A stretch of 64,000 bases of DNA, from assembly GCA_037974665.1 (NCBI GenBank), contig CM075768.1:4242501-4306500 (forward strand), given 5' to 3'. Below the pieces are notes generated by a model, which made no database searches, was not told where the DNA came from, and saw only the letters and a program-made list of their open reading frames with translations. The first letter of the stretch is position 1. The number at the start of each line of letters is the position of its first letter. The stretch comes from Ehretia macrophylla. Taxonomy: Eukaryota > Streptophyta > Magnoliopsida > Boraginales > Ehretiaceae. The translations under genes and the position numbers were made by a program. Below, piece after piece: positions 24,771 through 37,906 of the stretch.

Positions 24771-26719
24771 ATTTTCTTGGAGTTCAAGGTGAGGGGATCC
24801 TTTTTAAAATACTTTTACAAGTTAAATAGCATGAATATACATGTATTGATAAGTTATTATTACTTATTTACTCAATATTATACATAGTACATTTGCGGAT
24901 TATTGTAGTGCCTGGATTGTTGGAGTTATTCGAACGAGTAAATCTTGCTAGAAAAATCTAAATAAATTCTATATTATTTTTGACTCAATCTTGTCTTGAA
25001 CATTTTTTGAGGAAAAATCGTTATCATTCTAAAATTTGCTAAAATCATGAAGTACTGTTATTTTATTGAAACTGGACAATTTTGTGTAGCCAAATTTCTT
25101 AGTCCGTTTCACATAGTAAATTTATTTGAAATCTTATGAAATTTTTACCGTATTTAGATTTAGTAGTTTGGAACAAACTTTGTGTTTTGTGCCAAAGCTA
25201 AATCCAACATTTTAAGACTTGAAACTTGTTATTTCTAAAATGACACGGGAGAAGTAGGTAAACTAGGCAGTGCATTGTATCCGATGTTTAGAGGCCTTTT
25301 GATATAGTAAACATGCCTAGAAAATTATGAAATTTTTATAGTGGATAGATTAGTCAATGTGTAACAAACTTTGTTTTGGGTGCTTGAGCTAATTCAATCG
25401 TTTATGGTCTCTGAAAAATTGAAAACAGTAGGGTAGCCGAAACTTACTAGAAATAAGATAGTTTTGCGCAGTTGCATTGTTTGGGTCATAACTTAATGAA
25501 TTTGAATCAGAATTGACTTTTGTTTGATCCTAAAGTTATCTGCACTCGAAGAGATTCATGTACATATAAAATTAGATTATTTAGAAATCATTTACCTAGG
25601 TTACTTAACTGCCAAAGTTGAGCTTCTATTGCAAAATTTACAAATGTTAAACTAAGTTGTTTATGACTATTGTTGCTTTCCATTGTCAAAAGGGAATTAC
25701 GAGTTTGTGATTACATGTGATACATTCCATGAATTATATATATTTACGTGTTGAGATTTAAGGTGATATGTGATGTGAAACGTGAAGTAATTCTTAATGT
25801 GATATATTGATATGCGATGCGAAACGTGATATAATACTTAACGTGATATATATGGCATATTACTTGAAGTGAGTGCAATGTATAATCTAATGTGACAATG
25901 GAAAGGTTGCAACCTTTTTTTGGCATAGTGTGTCATAAAACTCTGGGTAGCATCGGGCTTGTCGGTATAACGTGACTACCATGGTCTGAATTCCCTCTCT
26001 CGCGTAGGAACAACTATACCCTTAGAAAGCTGTATCTCGCTTGGGAACTATTATACCTACGGAGAGTGGGTCGTAGGTTATGGGTATATCCAAAATACCC
26101 CGTGTTAGGAGACATAAGGGATTGGTAAATCATCTGGCCGACCACTACATGAAAAGCGATGCGATATGAAAGCGTAAGCATATTCTTACCCTAATATGTG
26201 TTAAATGTTTATTCTATAAAGATGCGATGTGTTTACTATATAATGATGTGACGTGTCTATTATATACTGATGCAATGTGTTTAATAATTGTTGCTAATAT
26301 GCGTATGGCTTTCACAGGTTTTCAAATGGATTTTTAAAAGAGCAAATAGTTTTGAAAACCCTTCCCAAATTTCCCCCTCGCTGAGCTTAAGTTGTTGTAA
26401 GCTCACCTTGTTTTATGCCCCTTTGCAAGTAAAAATGAACCAGAATATGATCAACAGGTTGATAAAAATATGCCTTTATGTGATAATGGTGATTTCCGCC
26501 TGGTGTGCTATTGTTGTTGCTTACTGCTTGGCAAATACTTGGGTATTGATGTTGAATGTTTTAAGAAACTTAAGTTTTATAAATATTAACTAGTGATGAA
26601 GTTTGTATAATATGTACAAATGTAGATTGTTACTTTAGTATTCATGAACTTAAAGTACGGTATGTATTTTACTAAGTAATATTTTTTGGCTTAGATGAAT
26701 ATCTTGTACATATAACTTG
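24771..26719 (+). mobile_element. LTR piece G (Ty3/gypsy), host of insertion E
   Basis: Plus-strand sequence with the same order of landmarks as the other LTRs. There is 'aaggtgagggg' near 24790, two hairpin-1 copies (about 25997-26032 and 26036-26066), then gggtcgtagg. Hairpin module 2 (gctgagcttaag...gtaagctcacc) lies at about 26377-26430. It is diverged from families A, X, Y and E. It is interrupted at 26719 by LTR E. Its own ends are not found. Confidence 0.6.
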
Positions 26720-28930
26720 TGTGAGACCACAGACCCGCATTTATGTACATTTATTTCTTAAAATGTTTAATTAAGAATAGTTACTATTCATAAAAAATTT
26801 CGACTGTTTTATTTTCCTGATTTTGCATTTTTCTCATGTTACTTGTCATTTAGGAGGCATGGAAAATTAGAATTTCGTGCATAGGATATCGGGAGAGTGC
26901 ATTAGGAAAATGATTTTTCATATCGCATGAATAGTATTTTCAGCATTTAGTGTTGTTTTAATTGTCTAACCAACAATTTGATCCATATTGCAAACCATTT
27001 GACCCATAAGCTTGACCCATTGACCCACCCAAATACCATGAACCCTTTGACCAATTGACCAAGTCATTTTATAACCCAAAATTTCTCAAAAATGCTCAGA
27101 AAGGTAAAAAAAATAGCCAAAAACCTACTTACGGAAATAATATTTTTTCTTGCAAAAATTGCTATAGTTGGTCATTTCCATCCATTCCAAGCTTGAATCA
27201 AAGTGTTTGAACCATCCTAAAGCTTCTACAAACCTTCTACAAGTTGAATTGGTGAGGGATTTCATCTTATTTGATGCATTTTTGATAAGTTTGATATTAT
27301 GATAAAATTCTTAGATTTGTAATATATTGTTTATAAATGCCTATCTATGCTTGAATTGGATTTTATTATGATTGTAGAATATTCTTTTATAGCTATTTGA
27401 AGATTTTTATGGCTAGAATTGAAAAATACAAGTTAGGGAAGAAGATGAATAGTGATTGTAAATAGTAACCTCTGAATTTTTGGGATTTTTTATTCGAATT
27501 GCGTTCTATTGCTTTGGTTAGGTACTCTAAGTGTTTAGAAGCTTAAATGTATCATTTAAATGGGTTCCACTTTGATAAAATTGAGAATTATGCATCGAAA
27601 CGAAAAGGGGTCGTTTAACTAAGTGTTAGACTTTGCACGTTTTGATTGGGGGTATAGTCTTAGTGGTATATGGAAGCAATTTTGGCGCAGCTATGGCGTT
27701 GATTGGATGCTCGGTTGAGGTAACTGTAGTTGAAACGTGCTAGGTGGACTTTCGGGGTTTTGTTGGAAAAGTGAGTTTTCGTAACGTAGAATGGTACCAT
27801 AATGTGTCCTTAGCAATGTAGTATAGTTGGTTTGTGGATTGTATAATGTATGTTTCGAAAGTGCCAAAATTGAATTGGTAGACAAAGGCGAAAAGTCACA
27901 AAGTTACTTGAATGTTGGTGATAGTTTGAGATTCTACTTTTCATGTGGAATTAATTTATTTCAATTGATTGGCTAAGTGTTTAAGTACATAGATGATGGG
28001 GTCATAGTACAAATGGACTAAGGGGACTTCAGCGGTTTAGTGGTAAATATAATTGAAGATGAGTTTTTATAGCTTTTAAGTGTGTCATAAAGTGTCCTTG
28101 TAGGATTGGTATAGTTGAGTTGTGAGTTCCTGTAACTTGGGTGAGGTATGTGACTTGTTTGTGAACCAATAGAATAGTGTTATTGTTGAGTGTTATGACT
28201 TTGGTCCAATTGATAGTTTTGGTACTTGCATTGGGTGCCATAAGTACTAGATTGACTAATCTAATGCTTGGATGTGTTAGAGTGTGGGTTGAACTTGTGG
28301 ATTGATTGATCATAAATGGGCCTTTGATGGTTTTGGGTAGTGTGTGTTTGAGTGCTTTGGAGAACTTAGTTGTGGTTCATAAGTTATTGTGGAATGTCTA
28401 AAGTGCATACAATGTATCTCCGTTGTTAGATGGTTAGTTTATAGTTGTGGAATGTAAAGGACTTTTGGAAGAAAGTTGATTTGATTGTTGGTAATTGGAT
28501 TGGAGTTTACTAGTTAAGTGCCATAAGTGATTATGAAGCTAGATATGTGTTCGAATTGCCTAGAATGGGGATAAAATTAATATGGAAAATGCAAAGGGGG
28601 TCATGTGTGTGTAGTGTTGGCCTTGTATGTATAGGTGTGTTGGGTGGTGTTAGTGATTATGAGATGTTACATTGTTTTGGTAAATAGATCGATATATGGG
28701 AGAATTATTGATCAGAGGGGTTTTTGATGCTTAGTGATGATTATAGTTTATAGTGAGTTTCCTTGGTATTAGTTAGTGATTGTAAGATGCCTATTGTGCT
28801 AATTGAGTGAATGGATTAGAGTATGTGAGATTGAGTTGTCAAGAGTTTATAGTGTCAAGTGTTTGCAATAGTTAAGGATAGATTACTTGATTGCTCTAAT
28901 GGCAATATTGGGTGGTTCGTGAGGTTAGTG
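26720..28930 (+). mobile_element. LTR E, part 1 (Ty3/gypsy)
   Basis: A plus-strand LTR starting TGTGAGACCACAGACCCGC. Flank acttg (26715-26719) matches gcttg (39494-39498) at four of five bases. E is therefore probably a solo LTR, although gcttg could instead be a remnant of a damaged primer-binding leader. It is split by Y2 at 28931; the word tagtg at 28926-28930 is the Y2 duplication. It is coding-free. Confidence 0.68.
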
Positions 28931-30188
28931 TGTAATACCCGAGCCCGACCATGCATTTGCAAGAATTTATTTAGATTTATTTCTTTCATTATTATTGGAA
29001 AATGTGCCTTTGTGATTATTTTTGCTTGCATTTAATTTATGATTAAAATGTCTCATTACTTAAGATCAATTTATATTTTGATCTATTAGGTGTTCTTAGC
29101 TCTTAGAACATGAATTAAAGATAAGTTTAGGAAATATAAAAACCCCTAGCATATCAAACTAAGCATTCGTTTTAATTAAAAAGAAGGGCAACTTGGTAGG
29201 TGTGTTTGGGTAATTTCGAGTTAGAAATATTAAATCTAAAATCTGGGTTAAATAAACTTTTATAACTTCATTGATTAATTGACTTAGTTGGGATTAGCTA
29301 GGAAATGATATGGATGTAGCTATATAGAACATAGTTTGTGAAATAAAGGAAGTAATATATAGATAATAGTTATAGAACAATTATAGCTTTTGTAGAAAAG
29401 TAGCATATTCATTAAGTAGCTAAGTAGCTAAAACTGAGAGATGTTGAATGATATGAAGAAATTTAACTTTAAAGATATTGAGGTATATTACCTTTTAAGC
29501 ATATAGATAGTCTCTAACTTAAGCTTTGGTTGCATTTTGATCTTAGACAGTAGTACTGAGTTGGAAACAGATTACACGTTAGATTTTTATAAGTATTTTC
29601 TAATAAAAAGGCTTAGTTAAATAGTTAAGGGTCATAAATAAATAAAAATGATAACCCATGAAATGGGAGGAATTGGTAAATAAATACTTTCATGATAAGT
29701 AAAGAATAATAAACTTAGCATTTGTTAACTAGTAAGAATATAGGAGTATATTAGATATGACACAGTAACGGGGTAATAAAATTAAATAGCACTTATAGCT
29801 TATCGAATAAGAGGTATATTAGCTAAATAGGTATCTCGAAAATATTCTTGCTCTTTAAATAACTATCGCTACAACTATAAGTGTTAACTTATTAAGAATT
29901 AAACACTAGTGCTCGGCTATTCCATTAACCATTCGTAAATAGTAGTTACAGAAATTTTAATATAACATTATTTTGAAAAACTCTATCGCCTAAGCTTAAG
30001 TCATTAATAATCTACGAATAGCTTTGGTGAATCAGCTAACATTATCCTTATTATAGCTGGTATTAGTCATTGCTTAAGTTTGTCGCTGCTGCCACCTGGT
30101 CCTAGCGTTGTCATCACCACCATCCTTCAAACAAATGAGTCATGTTCTCATCAATCATTAGCCTATGTTTTGCCAAGCCTTATCCTAA
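28931..30188 (+). mobile_element. LTR Y2, part 1
   Basis: Starts TGTAATACCCGAGCCCGACCATGCATTT and follows Y1 from 8698. The sequence is interrupted at 30188, within 'ccaagccttatcctaa' (equivalent to about 9924 in Y1), by element A2. It is flanked by TAGTG on the left (28926-28930) and right (37907-37911). Confidence 0.83.
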
Positions 30189-32454
30189 TGTCACGCCCCA
30201 ACTCGACCCCACCTACGATCAGTCAGGACGCAACAGAATTTCGGCAGTATAACGACAGTAATTAGGACACCGAGGCTCTAAACCAACCTCTTTAGAACAT
30301 CATACATCAAACTCCATAAACAATCCCAACAATCATCTCCACAATTAAGTTAACAACATACAACACATCCATATTATACAATAATCATTCTTCAATATTC
30401 CAATCATAGTTATACGCCTCCGTTCCAACTTAATACATAGGCTATACATACATTTCAAAATAGATTATACAAAATATTATTTTACAACAACTCAGATAAT
30501 TTCTTGGAAATGACTCCTGCACATAAGACTCATCCACATACGACACATTTCTCTCTTCAGGAGGCACACACCCGTAGTCAAAATCAGTAACACCTGCATG
30601 CATGCAATAATAGAGAGTGAGCTTATATAAACAAGCTCAGTGAGGATCCGATAGATCTCGAGCAAGGTCTACTAAACTCCTTGGAATAATCCTTTGAGTC
30701 AGTAAACACACAATAACATCAATAATACTATCATCACATAACTATATGACCATTCAATAAATGATACTCTCTCTAGTTGGTGTAGTTCCAAACGCCATCA
30801 CGATCTCAACCATTCTTCTTGTAACTCCCCATTACTCACGCACCCGGGGTACCTCACTAGCCCCTCCCTCCATGACACCTCCGTCATGTGAGCTAGGGGT
30901 AGCCTCTGGCAGTCATGCCGTTATCAACCCGACAGCCCAACGCTACCCGAGAGGTGGCACACACATACCAAGACTCCATAATCATCATCAATCATCAATC
31001 AATCATCATTTATTCATCATTGATAGCATCAATTATCATTTAAGCAACAATAACTTAGTTAGATGACAAAGTAGGCCATCTAACCGGACATGCATTATAT
31101 ACACAATTAAACCCTAAATTACTCATCAACAACTCACCATTCAACACTCAAACACCACCCAATCATCTAAAGGCATCGTTCAAGAAATTAAAAAATGACA
31201 ACCTAAACTTCAAAAATTCATAACTTACATTCTACTAACCCAAACATTGCCAAATCAGTTTCTATCACTCACCCATTCAACCTACTACATTAGCCCTCTC
31301 GGAAATCCACCATAACACCTCCAAATCATGCCCAATAACCCTAAAACCCTAAGATGTCATGGCTGAAATTTCTGGATTTTCACACGAACAATGTAATCGA
31401 AAATTCGGCATTACAACAGCGCTAACACGTAATTATCAAGTATTTAGAAATTGACGGCAATCGATTCCAATCAACACAACTCAATTTAATCAACTTTGAA
31501 CAAATTAATCAAATTTAAATACCCGAAAAATAAAAATTATGCTACATCCGACAGAAACTCGTAGTATTACCACTAAACGATCCCTAGCATGCAAGGAGCA
31601 ATAATCTAACATCAGATTACAATTCTAACGGTTCAATAATCATTTATACGCATAAACACAAAATATGAGTTTTGAGATCTAGAATTTTTCTCTCACCTTT
31701 GATGTGTTTTGATGCAAGAAATGTGTAGAATGGATGCCAAACAATCAATTTCAAGCTTTGAATCACTCAATTCGGCTTTGAAATACAAAATCTATGAGAA
31801 AAATACTTTGAAAATGCCTTCTTCTTTCTCCTCCAAGGAGCCATGGTTTTGTGTGTGTTTTTTGTGGTGTTTTGCTTTGTTTTTAATGTGTGTTGATCAT
31901 ATATTAAGCAAAGGTCAAATAAATAAAAGAAAGTCAAAGTGGAAACTAATTATTTTTAGTGTTTTCTTGTCTTTAAATGCATTTTCTTGATCACCAAAGT
32001 TCAAAACAATTATTCAACACCCAAGCTAGCTCAAGTAGGTTATTTTTAGGTGACAAGAAGTTTTACAATCAAACAATTTCCCCCGAGTCGGCTTAAAACT
32101 CGATTTTTGCAAAAGTCGGTGTAAAAACCCTAATAAATTCTTAAGCCGATTTTAAAATAGTTTTCATCAAACACAGGTCTATTAAAGTCCATGGTCTAGG
32201 TCTAGAAGGGTTAAAAAGACCAGTTTCAAAATTTTAGCGGGCGTGTTTCAAAAATACTATTCATTGAAAATTGACGATAAAATTTTTGACTCCGTTTTTG
32301 ATGAAAATTTCATGAATGCACATTTAGCAAGTATTAGGAGTATTGATATCAAAATTATAACATTCTAGGCCCTATAGCACATAAACAGGTCATATGCACA
32401 CAAAACGAGACAAAGCACGTAAATCAAGTTAAAGCAGAAAAGTGGGGTTTCACA
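30189..32454 (-). mobile_element. A2 3' LTR (family A)
   Basis: A 2266-bp LTR from TGTCACGCCCC to GGGGTTTCACA (plus-strand reading). On the minus strand a purine tract (aaggaggggagaa) lies just upstream of its TGTGAAACCCC start, so it is the 3' LTR of a minus-strand element. It is nearly identical to 35140-36908, by eye about 1-2 percent different. That points to insertion within roughly the last one or two million years at usual plant rates. Hairpin module 1 is at 30864-30892 and module 2 at about 30613-30644. Confidence 0.9.
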
Positions 32455-35139
32455 TTCTCCCCTCCTTAAAACAATTGCGTCCGCGCAATTCTCGAACTGA
32501 CAGACAATTAAATCCTCATTCGTTACACTTAATAATACTTCTCTTAGTTCTCATTTATCTCTTAGGATGACAACTAACCAAAGACCTCAAAGGAACAACC
32601 TCTGTTGACTGCAAGTTGATGATCATAGTTCCAAGACAATCTTCAATTCATAATTCTCTCCTACCTAATATCATATTGCATATGAAAGAAATCGCAACTC
32701 CAAAGTCCTAGCATGACACCACTAATTATCATTCATTCCCTACTACACAAAAGAGCTCTATGAACACCCCGAGGGTTTAAAAACTCATTTACGATAACAT
32801 GAATGATTACTGATCAAAGGAATATCTCAAAAGTGACATTGGTCAGAATATGGCTCTTATGAAATTTACAAGGAAATAAGAATATGGAAAGTCATATTCG
32901 AGCCAACAATCAAGGGAACAAGAGGTCAAACAAGTTAGAGAATCAAGAGGATAATAGTTTAATAAGAAAGCATGATAACTAAGATAAGAAATGTCTCAGC
33001 ACCTATCAGTTAAATAAGTACGAACAAATGATGATGACGGATCAAAACAGTGCTGAGTATGTTGAACAAAAATTCCCGAACAAGTAGATATTTCAATTCT
33101 CGATGATTGTTCAAGGATCCAACAAGTAACTGTACTTGAGGTGAAATGAAATTAAGAAATAAGAGATGATAAATTCAATAGAAAATATGAGTGGCAAGAG
33201 TATCTCAGCACGCAATACCAAAGAAGTACGAATAAGAAATGATAACAATAGGACAGTGCCGAGTACTTTGAGTGAGCAATTACAAGCAAAGTAATAACTC
33301 AGAATTTAATAATAAAATAATAAGATTAACAAAGATCAACAAGAATGACAATGATGTACTTAGGTAGGGAATACATCAAGCAAGTAAAATTCGAACAGGT
33401 AAAAGGGTATACCAACGGAGAGATTACTTTCAAATGAATAGTAATAGGATGAAATAAAATACTGAAACGAATGGCTGGAGATATAGAATGAAATATAGAA
33501 GTCTCAAACCTTAACTCCAATAAGTGACATTGCTATAAGAAGCAAATATGAATGTTAAGAATAGAAGCAATGTCAAATGAGTATAGGATCCATTAATCCA
33601 ATAAGCAAACTTTCAAGAAACAATTGATATGCTAGAAAAGTGTAACCCTCTCTCAAATAAGTGAGAATAGAGTAGAAAAGAATAATAAGACCGATAGAAT
33701 TATGAAGCAAAAGAAGGGTGTCCCACCTACACACTTAAACACCAACAAGTCAAATCCTACAATTTATCTCCTACCAAAACAAGACACTAAGGAGATTTAG
33801 AGAACCTAAGGAGTCATAACAATCACCAAACAAGATAAATCACTCCAAAATTTATATTCCGTACCAAACCAATCACTAAACAAGATAAATCACCGATTAC
33901 CCAACATGATTCACTAATGAAGACTCCAAAATCTGATAACACAATACAAAATCATATTAACCCATTATAACACAAGCGAATCCTCAATCAACAATTTAGA
34001 AAGTCATACCACCTAGAACTCAAAAGCTTGATGTAGGCAAGTAAATGTTCAGTCACCAAAATGCATTCTTATTTCCTCAAATAATTCTATCTCCCAACAA
34101 TTACATCCTCGAATAAAGTAACTTTAGTCAGAAATCACTCCAATTGTCTCCAAGGTTTAAAGATCAAAACTCCAAAATACCCATTAATAATATAGCAATC
34201 CCAAATAGTAGACATATTCACATGTTATACCATAGTTCATTCCATTCACAAATATACATCACTAATTCCTCAAATAAATTCATTCTAAAATAGCGTCAAG
34301 AAAGTATAGTCTGAGTTGAGACTCCAAAAGTGTCTAATCACAACCTCACGAAAACCTCAACTTATGATCTATCTCCAAGTAATAACAAGTTAAACATGGC
34401 AACAAAAGTAATTATAATCATCAAGATACAGTGCTATTTCCTCAAACAACTTCATTCATTGAAGGAACATCAAGATCAATCCACTAAGCCGAAACTAAAA
34501 TCCATAAACATAACAATTAAAATCTAAATGATAAACTTCTAGAATAATAATAGTTCAAAATCATGGCCTACCACTATTTCCGAAAACTCTTGCAGTCATC
34601 CTTACTTCACCTAAAAGAATCACCCACAGTTATAGAATATATACAATTACATCACATGAAAACAGGTACACCGTAATGCATGATTATCATATAATATAAC
34701 ATTATCACATAACATACAATTCAGCGTATAAGAAACCAACATCACATAAACAGGTTATATCACAGAAGTAAGTTATAAACAATTAAAGTCACATAAGTAA
34801 TAAACTTCACATAAGGCACTTTGATCACATAAAACACAATTGTCACATAATACACATTAATCACATAATGCACATTAATCACATAATGCACATTAATTAC
34901 AACACATTGAGTACGTATAGCACGTTATCACATAAAAAATATTGACCACATTAGTTCACTTAACACACAAGGCATACTGGTCACATAGAAAGTTAGACAC
35001 ATAAGTAAATTAATCACATAAACATATTAACATATATTTCACTTTTCTTTCACTTAATACATACTTGCATGCTTAGACCACTACCCACATTCTGAGGATA
35101 CCCCGGCTGACAGCTAATCAAGCTCTGATACCACTTAAA
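32455..35139 (-). mobile_element. A2 internal region: coding-free, with PPT and PBS
   Basis: A 2.69-kb internal domain with a polypurine tract (32455-32467 as pyrimidines on plus) next to the 3' LTR. The primer site complement gctctgatacca is at 35122-35133, next to the 5' LTR. No retrotransposon protein motif is readable. From about 34640 to 35040 it holds many 'cacata' words, including three near-perfect repeats of atcacataatgcacatta at 34860-34905. With near-identical LTRs but no genes it looks like a young non-autonomous (LARD-like) element. Confidence 0.8.
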
Positions 35140-36908
35140 TGTCACGCCCCAACTCGACCCCACCTACGATCAGTCAGGACGCAACGGAATTTCGGCAGTA
35201 TAACGACAGTAATTAGGACACCGAGGCTCTAAACCAACCTCTTTAGAACATCATACATCAAACTCCATAAACAATCCCAACAATCATCTCCACAATTAAG
35301 TTAACAACATACAACACATCCATATTATACAATAATCATTCTTCAATATTCCAATCATAGTTATACGCCTCCGTTCCAACTTAATACATAGGCTATACAT
35401 ACATTTCAAAATAGATTATACAAAATATTATTTTACAACAACTAAGATAATTTCATGGCAATGACTCCTGCACATAAGACTCATCCACATACGACACATT
35501 TCTCTCTTCAGGAGGCACATACCCGTAGTCAAAATCAGTAACACCTGCATGCATGCAATAATAGAGAGTGAGCTTATATAAACAAGCTCAGTGAGGATCT
35601 GATAGATCTCGAGCAAGGTCTACTAAACTCCTTGGAATAATCCTTTGAGTCAGTAAACACACAATAACATCAATAATACTATCATCACATAACTATATGA
35701 CCATTCAATAAAGGATACTCTCTCTAGTTGGTGTAGCTCCAAACGCCATCACGATCTCAACCATTCTTCTTGTAACTCCCCATTACTCACGCACCCGGGG
35801 TACCTCACTAGCCCTTCCCTCTATGACACCTCCGTCATGCGAGCTGGGGGTAGCCTCTGGCGGTCATGCCGTTATCAACCCGATAGCCCAACGCTGCCCG
35901 AGAAATGGCACACACATACCAAGACTCCATAATCATCATCAATCATCAATCAATCATCATTTATTCATCATTGATAGCATCAATTATCATTTAAGCAACA
36001 ATAACTTAGTTAGATGACAAAGTAGGCCATTTAACCGGACATGCATTATATACACAATTAAACCCTAAATTACTCATCAAAAACTCACCATTCAACACTC
36101 AAACACCACCCAATCATCTAAAGGCATCGTTCAAGAAATTAAAGAATGACAACCTAAACTTCAAAAATTCATAACTTACATTCTACTAACCCAAACATTG
36201 CCAAATCAGTTTCTATCACTCACCCATTCAACCTACTACATTAGCCCTCTCGGAAATCCACCATAACACCTCCAAATCATGCCCAATAACCCTAAAACCC
36301 TAAGATGTCATGGCTGAAATTTCCAGATTTTCACACGAACAATGTAATCGAAAATTCGGCATTACAACAGTGCTAACACGTAATTATCAAGTATTTAGAA
36401 ATCGACGGCAATCGATTCCAATCAACACAACTCAATTTAATCAACTTTGAACAAATTAATCAAATTTAAATACCCGAAAAATAAAAATTATGCTACATCC
36501 GACAGAAACTCGTAGTATTACCACTAAATGATCCCTAGCATGCAAGGAGCAATAATCTAACATCAGGTTACAATTCTAATAGTTCAATAATCATTTATAC
36601 GCATAAACACAAAATATGAGTTTTGAGATCTAGAATTTTTCTCTCACCTTTGATGTGTTTTGATGCAAGAAATGTGTAGAATGGATGCCAAACAATCAAT
36701 TTCAAGCTTTGAATCACTCAATTGCTTTGAAATGCAAAATCTATGAGAAAAATACTTTGAAAATGCCTTCATCTTTCTCCTCCAAGGAACCATGGTTTTG
36801 TGTGTGCTTTTGGTGGTGGTTTGCTTTGTTTTTAATGTGTGTTGATCATATATTAAGCAAAGGTCAAATAAATAAAAGAAAGTCAAAGTGGAAACTAATT
36901 ATTTTTAG
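35140..36908 (-). mobile_element. A2 5' LTR, truncated
   Basis: Starts TGTCACGCCCC beside the primer binding site and tracks the 3' LTR almost base for base to about 36908. There it joins directly to LTR Y2 sequence (gttgttctccacc, equivalent to about 11153 in Y1). The start region of the LTR and about 1.2 kb of Y2 are missing, so a deletion removed the junction. Confidence 0.87.
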
Positions 36909-37906
36909 TTGTTCTCCACCTATGCGTCTATCGAAGTACGTGACCATAAATTATACAAACAATTATTGATTATGTGTTACGTGATTACTTGTGCATGCTT
37001 GTGTGTTCTTGGAGGTTGCAACCTCAGGCCCGATAGCTTGCACGAACGCCGGGTGGCATAGGGCTTGTCGATGCTCCCGTGGACCTATTCCCTCTTCTTG
37101 CTTGGGACCTCTACCGCCCTTGGGGAGTTTCTCTCACTTGGGACTAGGACCTCCCTCAGAGATGCTGGGTCATAGATTGTGGATACAATCCGGAGTATTC
37201 TCTTGGGAGAGATAAGAAGTTGTGATCTTGATTCGGAGCTGGCCACCTCTGGTGATACCGAAACGTATTCTTTAACTGTGTGTCTTAAGTACTCTCACTT
37301 GGGACCACTACCGCCCTTGGAAAACTTGCTCTCGCTTTGGACTAGTACCGCCCTCGGAGAGGAAGAACTATTTATCTATATGACACTACTGTTATTGATA
37401 CATGAATCAAATGTGGTAGAAGTCTCTACTGGTTATCACATGTTATTGTATCTTAACATTTACCGTATGTGAATAATTGGTTAATATTACTGTACATGAA
37501 TTGCATCATGATTTGCAAAAGAAACCAACCAGAAATATTTTCAAAACTCTTCTATTCTATTCTCACTGAGCTTCCCCAGAGCTCACCCTCTTTTCTTCCC
37601 CCCAGTGCAGGTGCAACTTAGCTTGAGATAGAAATTGACTTTATATGCTGAATGTTTACAAGCTCGAAGCTCCTTGCTTGTCAGAGTTTGTTTGTACTAC
37701 TCCAGGGTAGAAGGGTAGTTGTGTTGAAACCCTAGTTGTATGACAGTTGGGTAGTTCTCAAGTCTCGGATAATGTAACACTCTTTGTACCGAGATTATTA
37801 TCTAATAGTTATTTCTTTTAATATATGAAAATTTATATAAATGAAACTGCGATGAAAGTAAACACAGACCTAATCTATTGAGAAGGGTCGGGTTAGGTTT
37901 GTTACA
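36909..37906 (+). mobile_element. LTR Y2, part 2
   Basis: Resumes homology to Y1 from about 11153 (cttgtgcatgcttgtgtgtt). It then follows Y1 through the hairpin-1 region (about 37293-37372) and hairpin-2 module (37561-37612), and ends GGGTTAGGTTTGTTACA. The duplication tagtg follows at 37907-37911. It is coding-free. Confidence 0.83.

Noticed and set aside
34640-35040. CRISPR-like array from repeated 'cacata' words
   Set aside because: Units are short and irregular, in a plant retroelement leader, with no cas genes.
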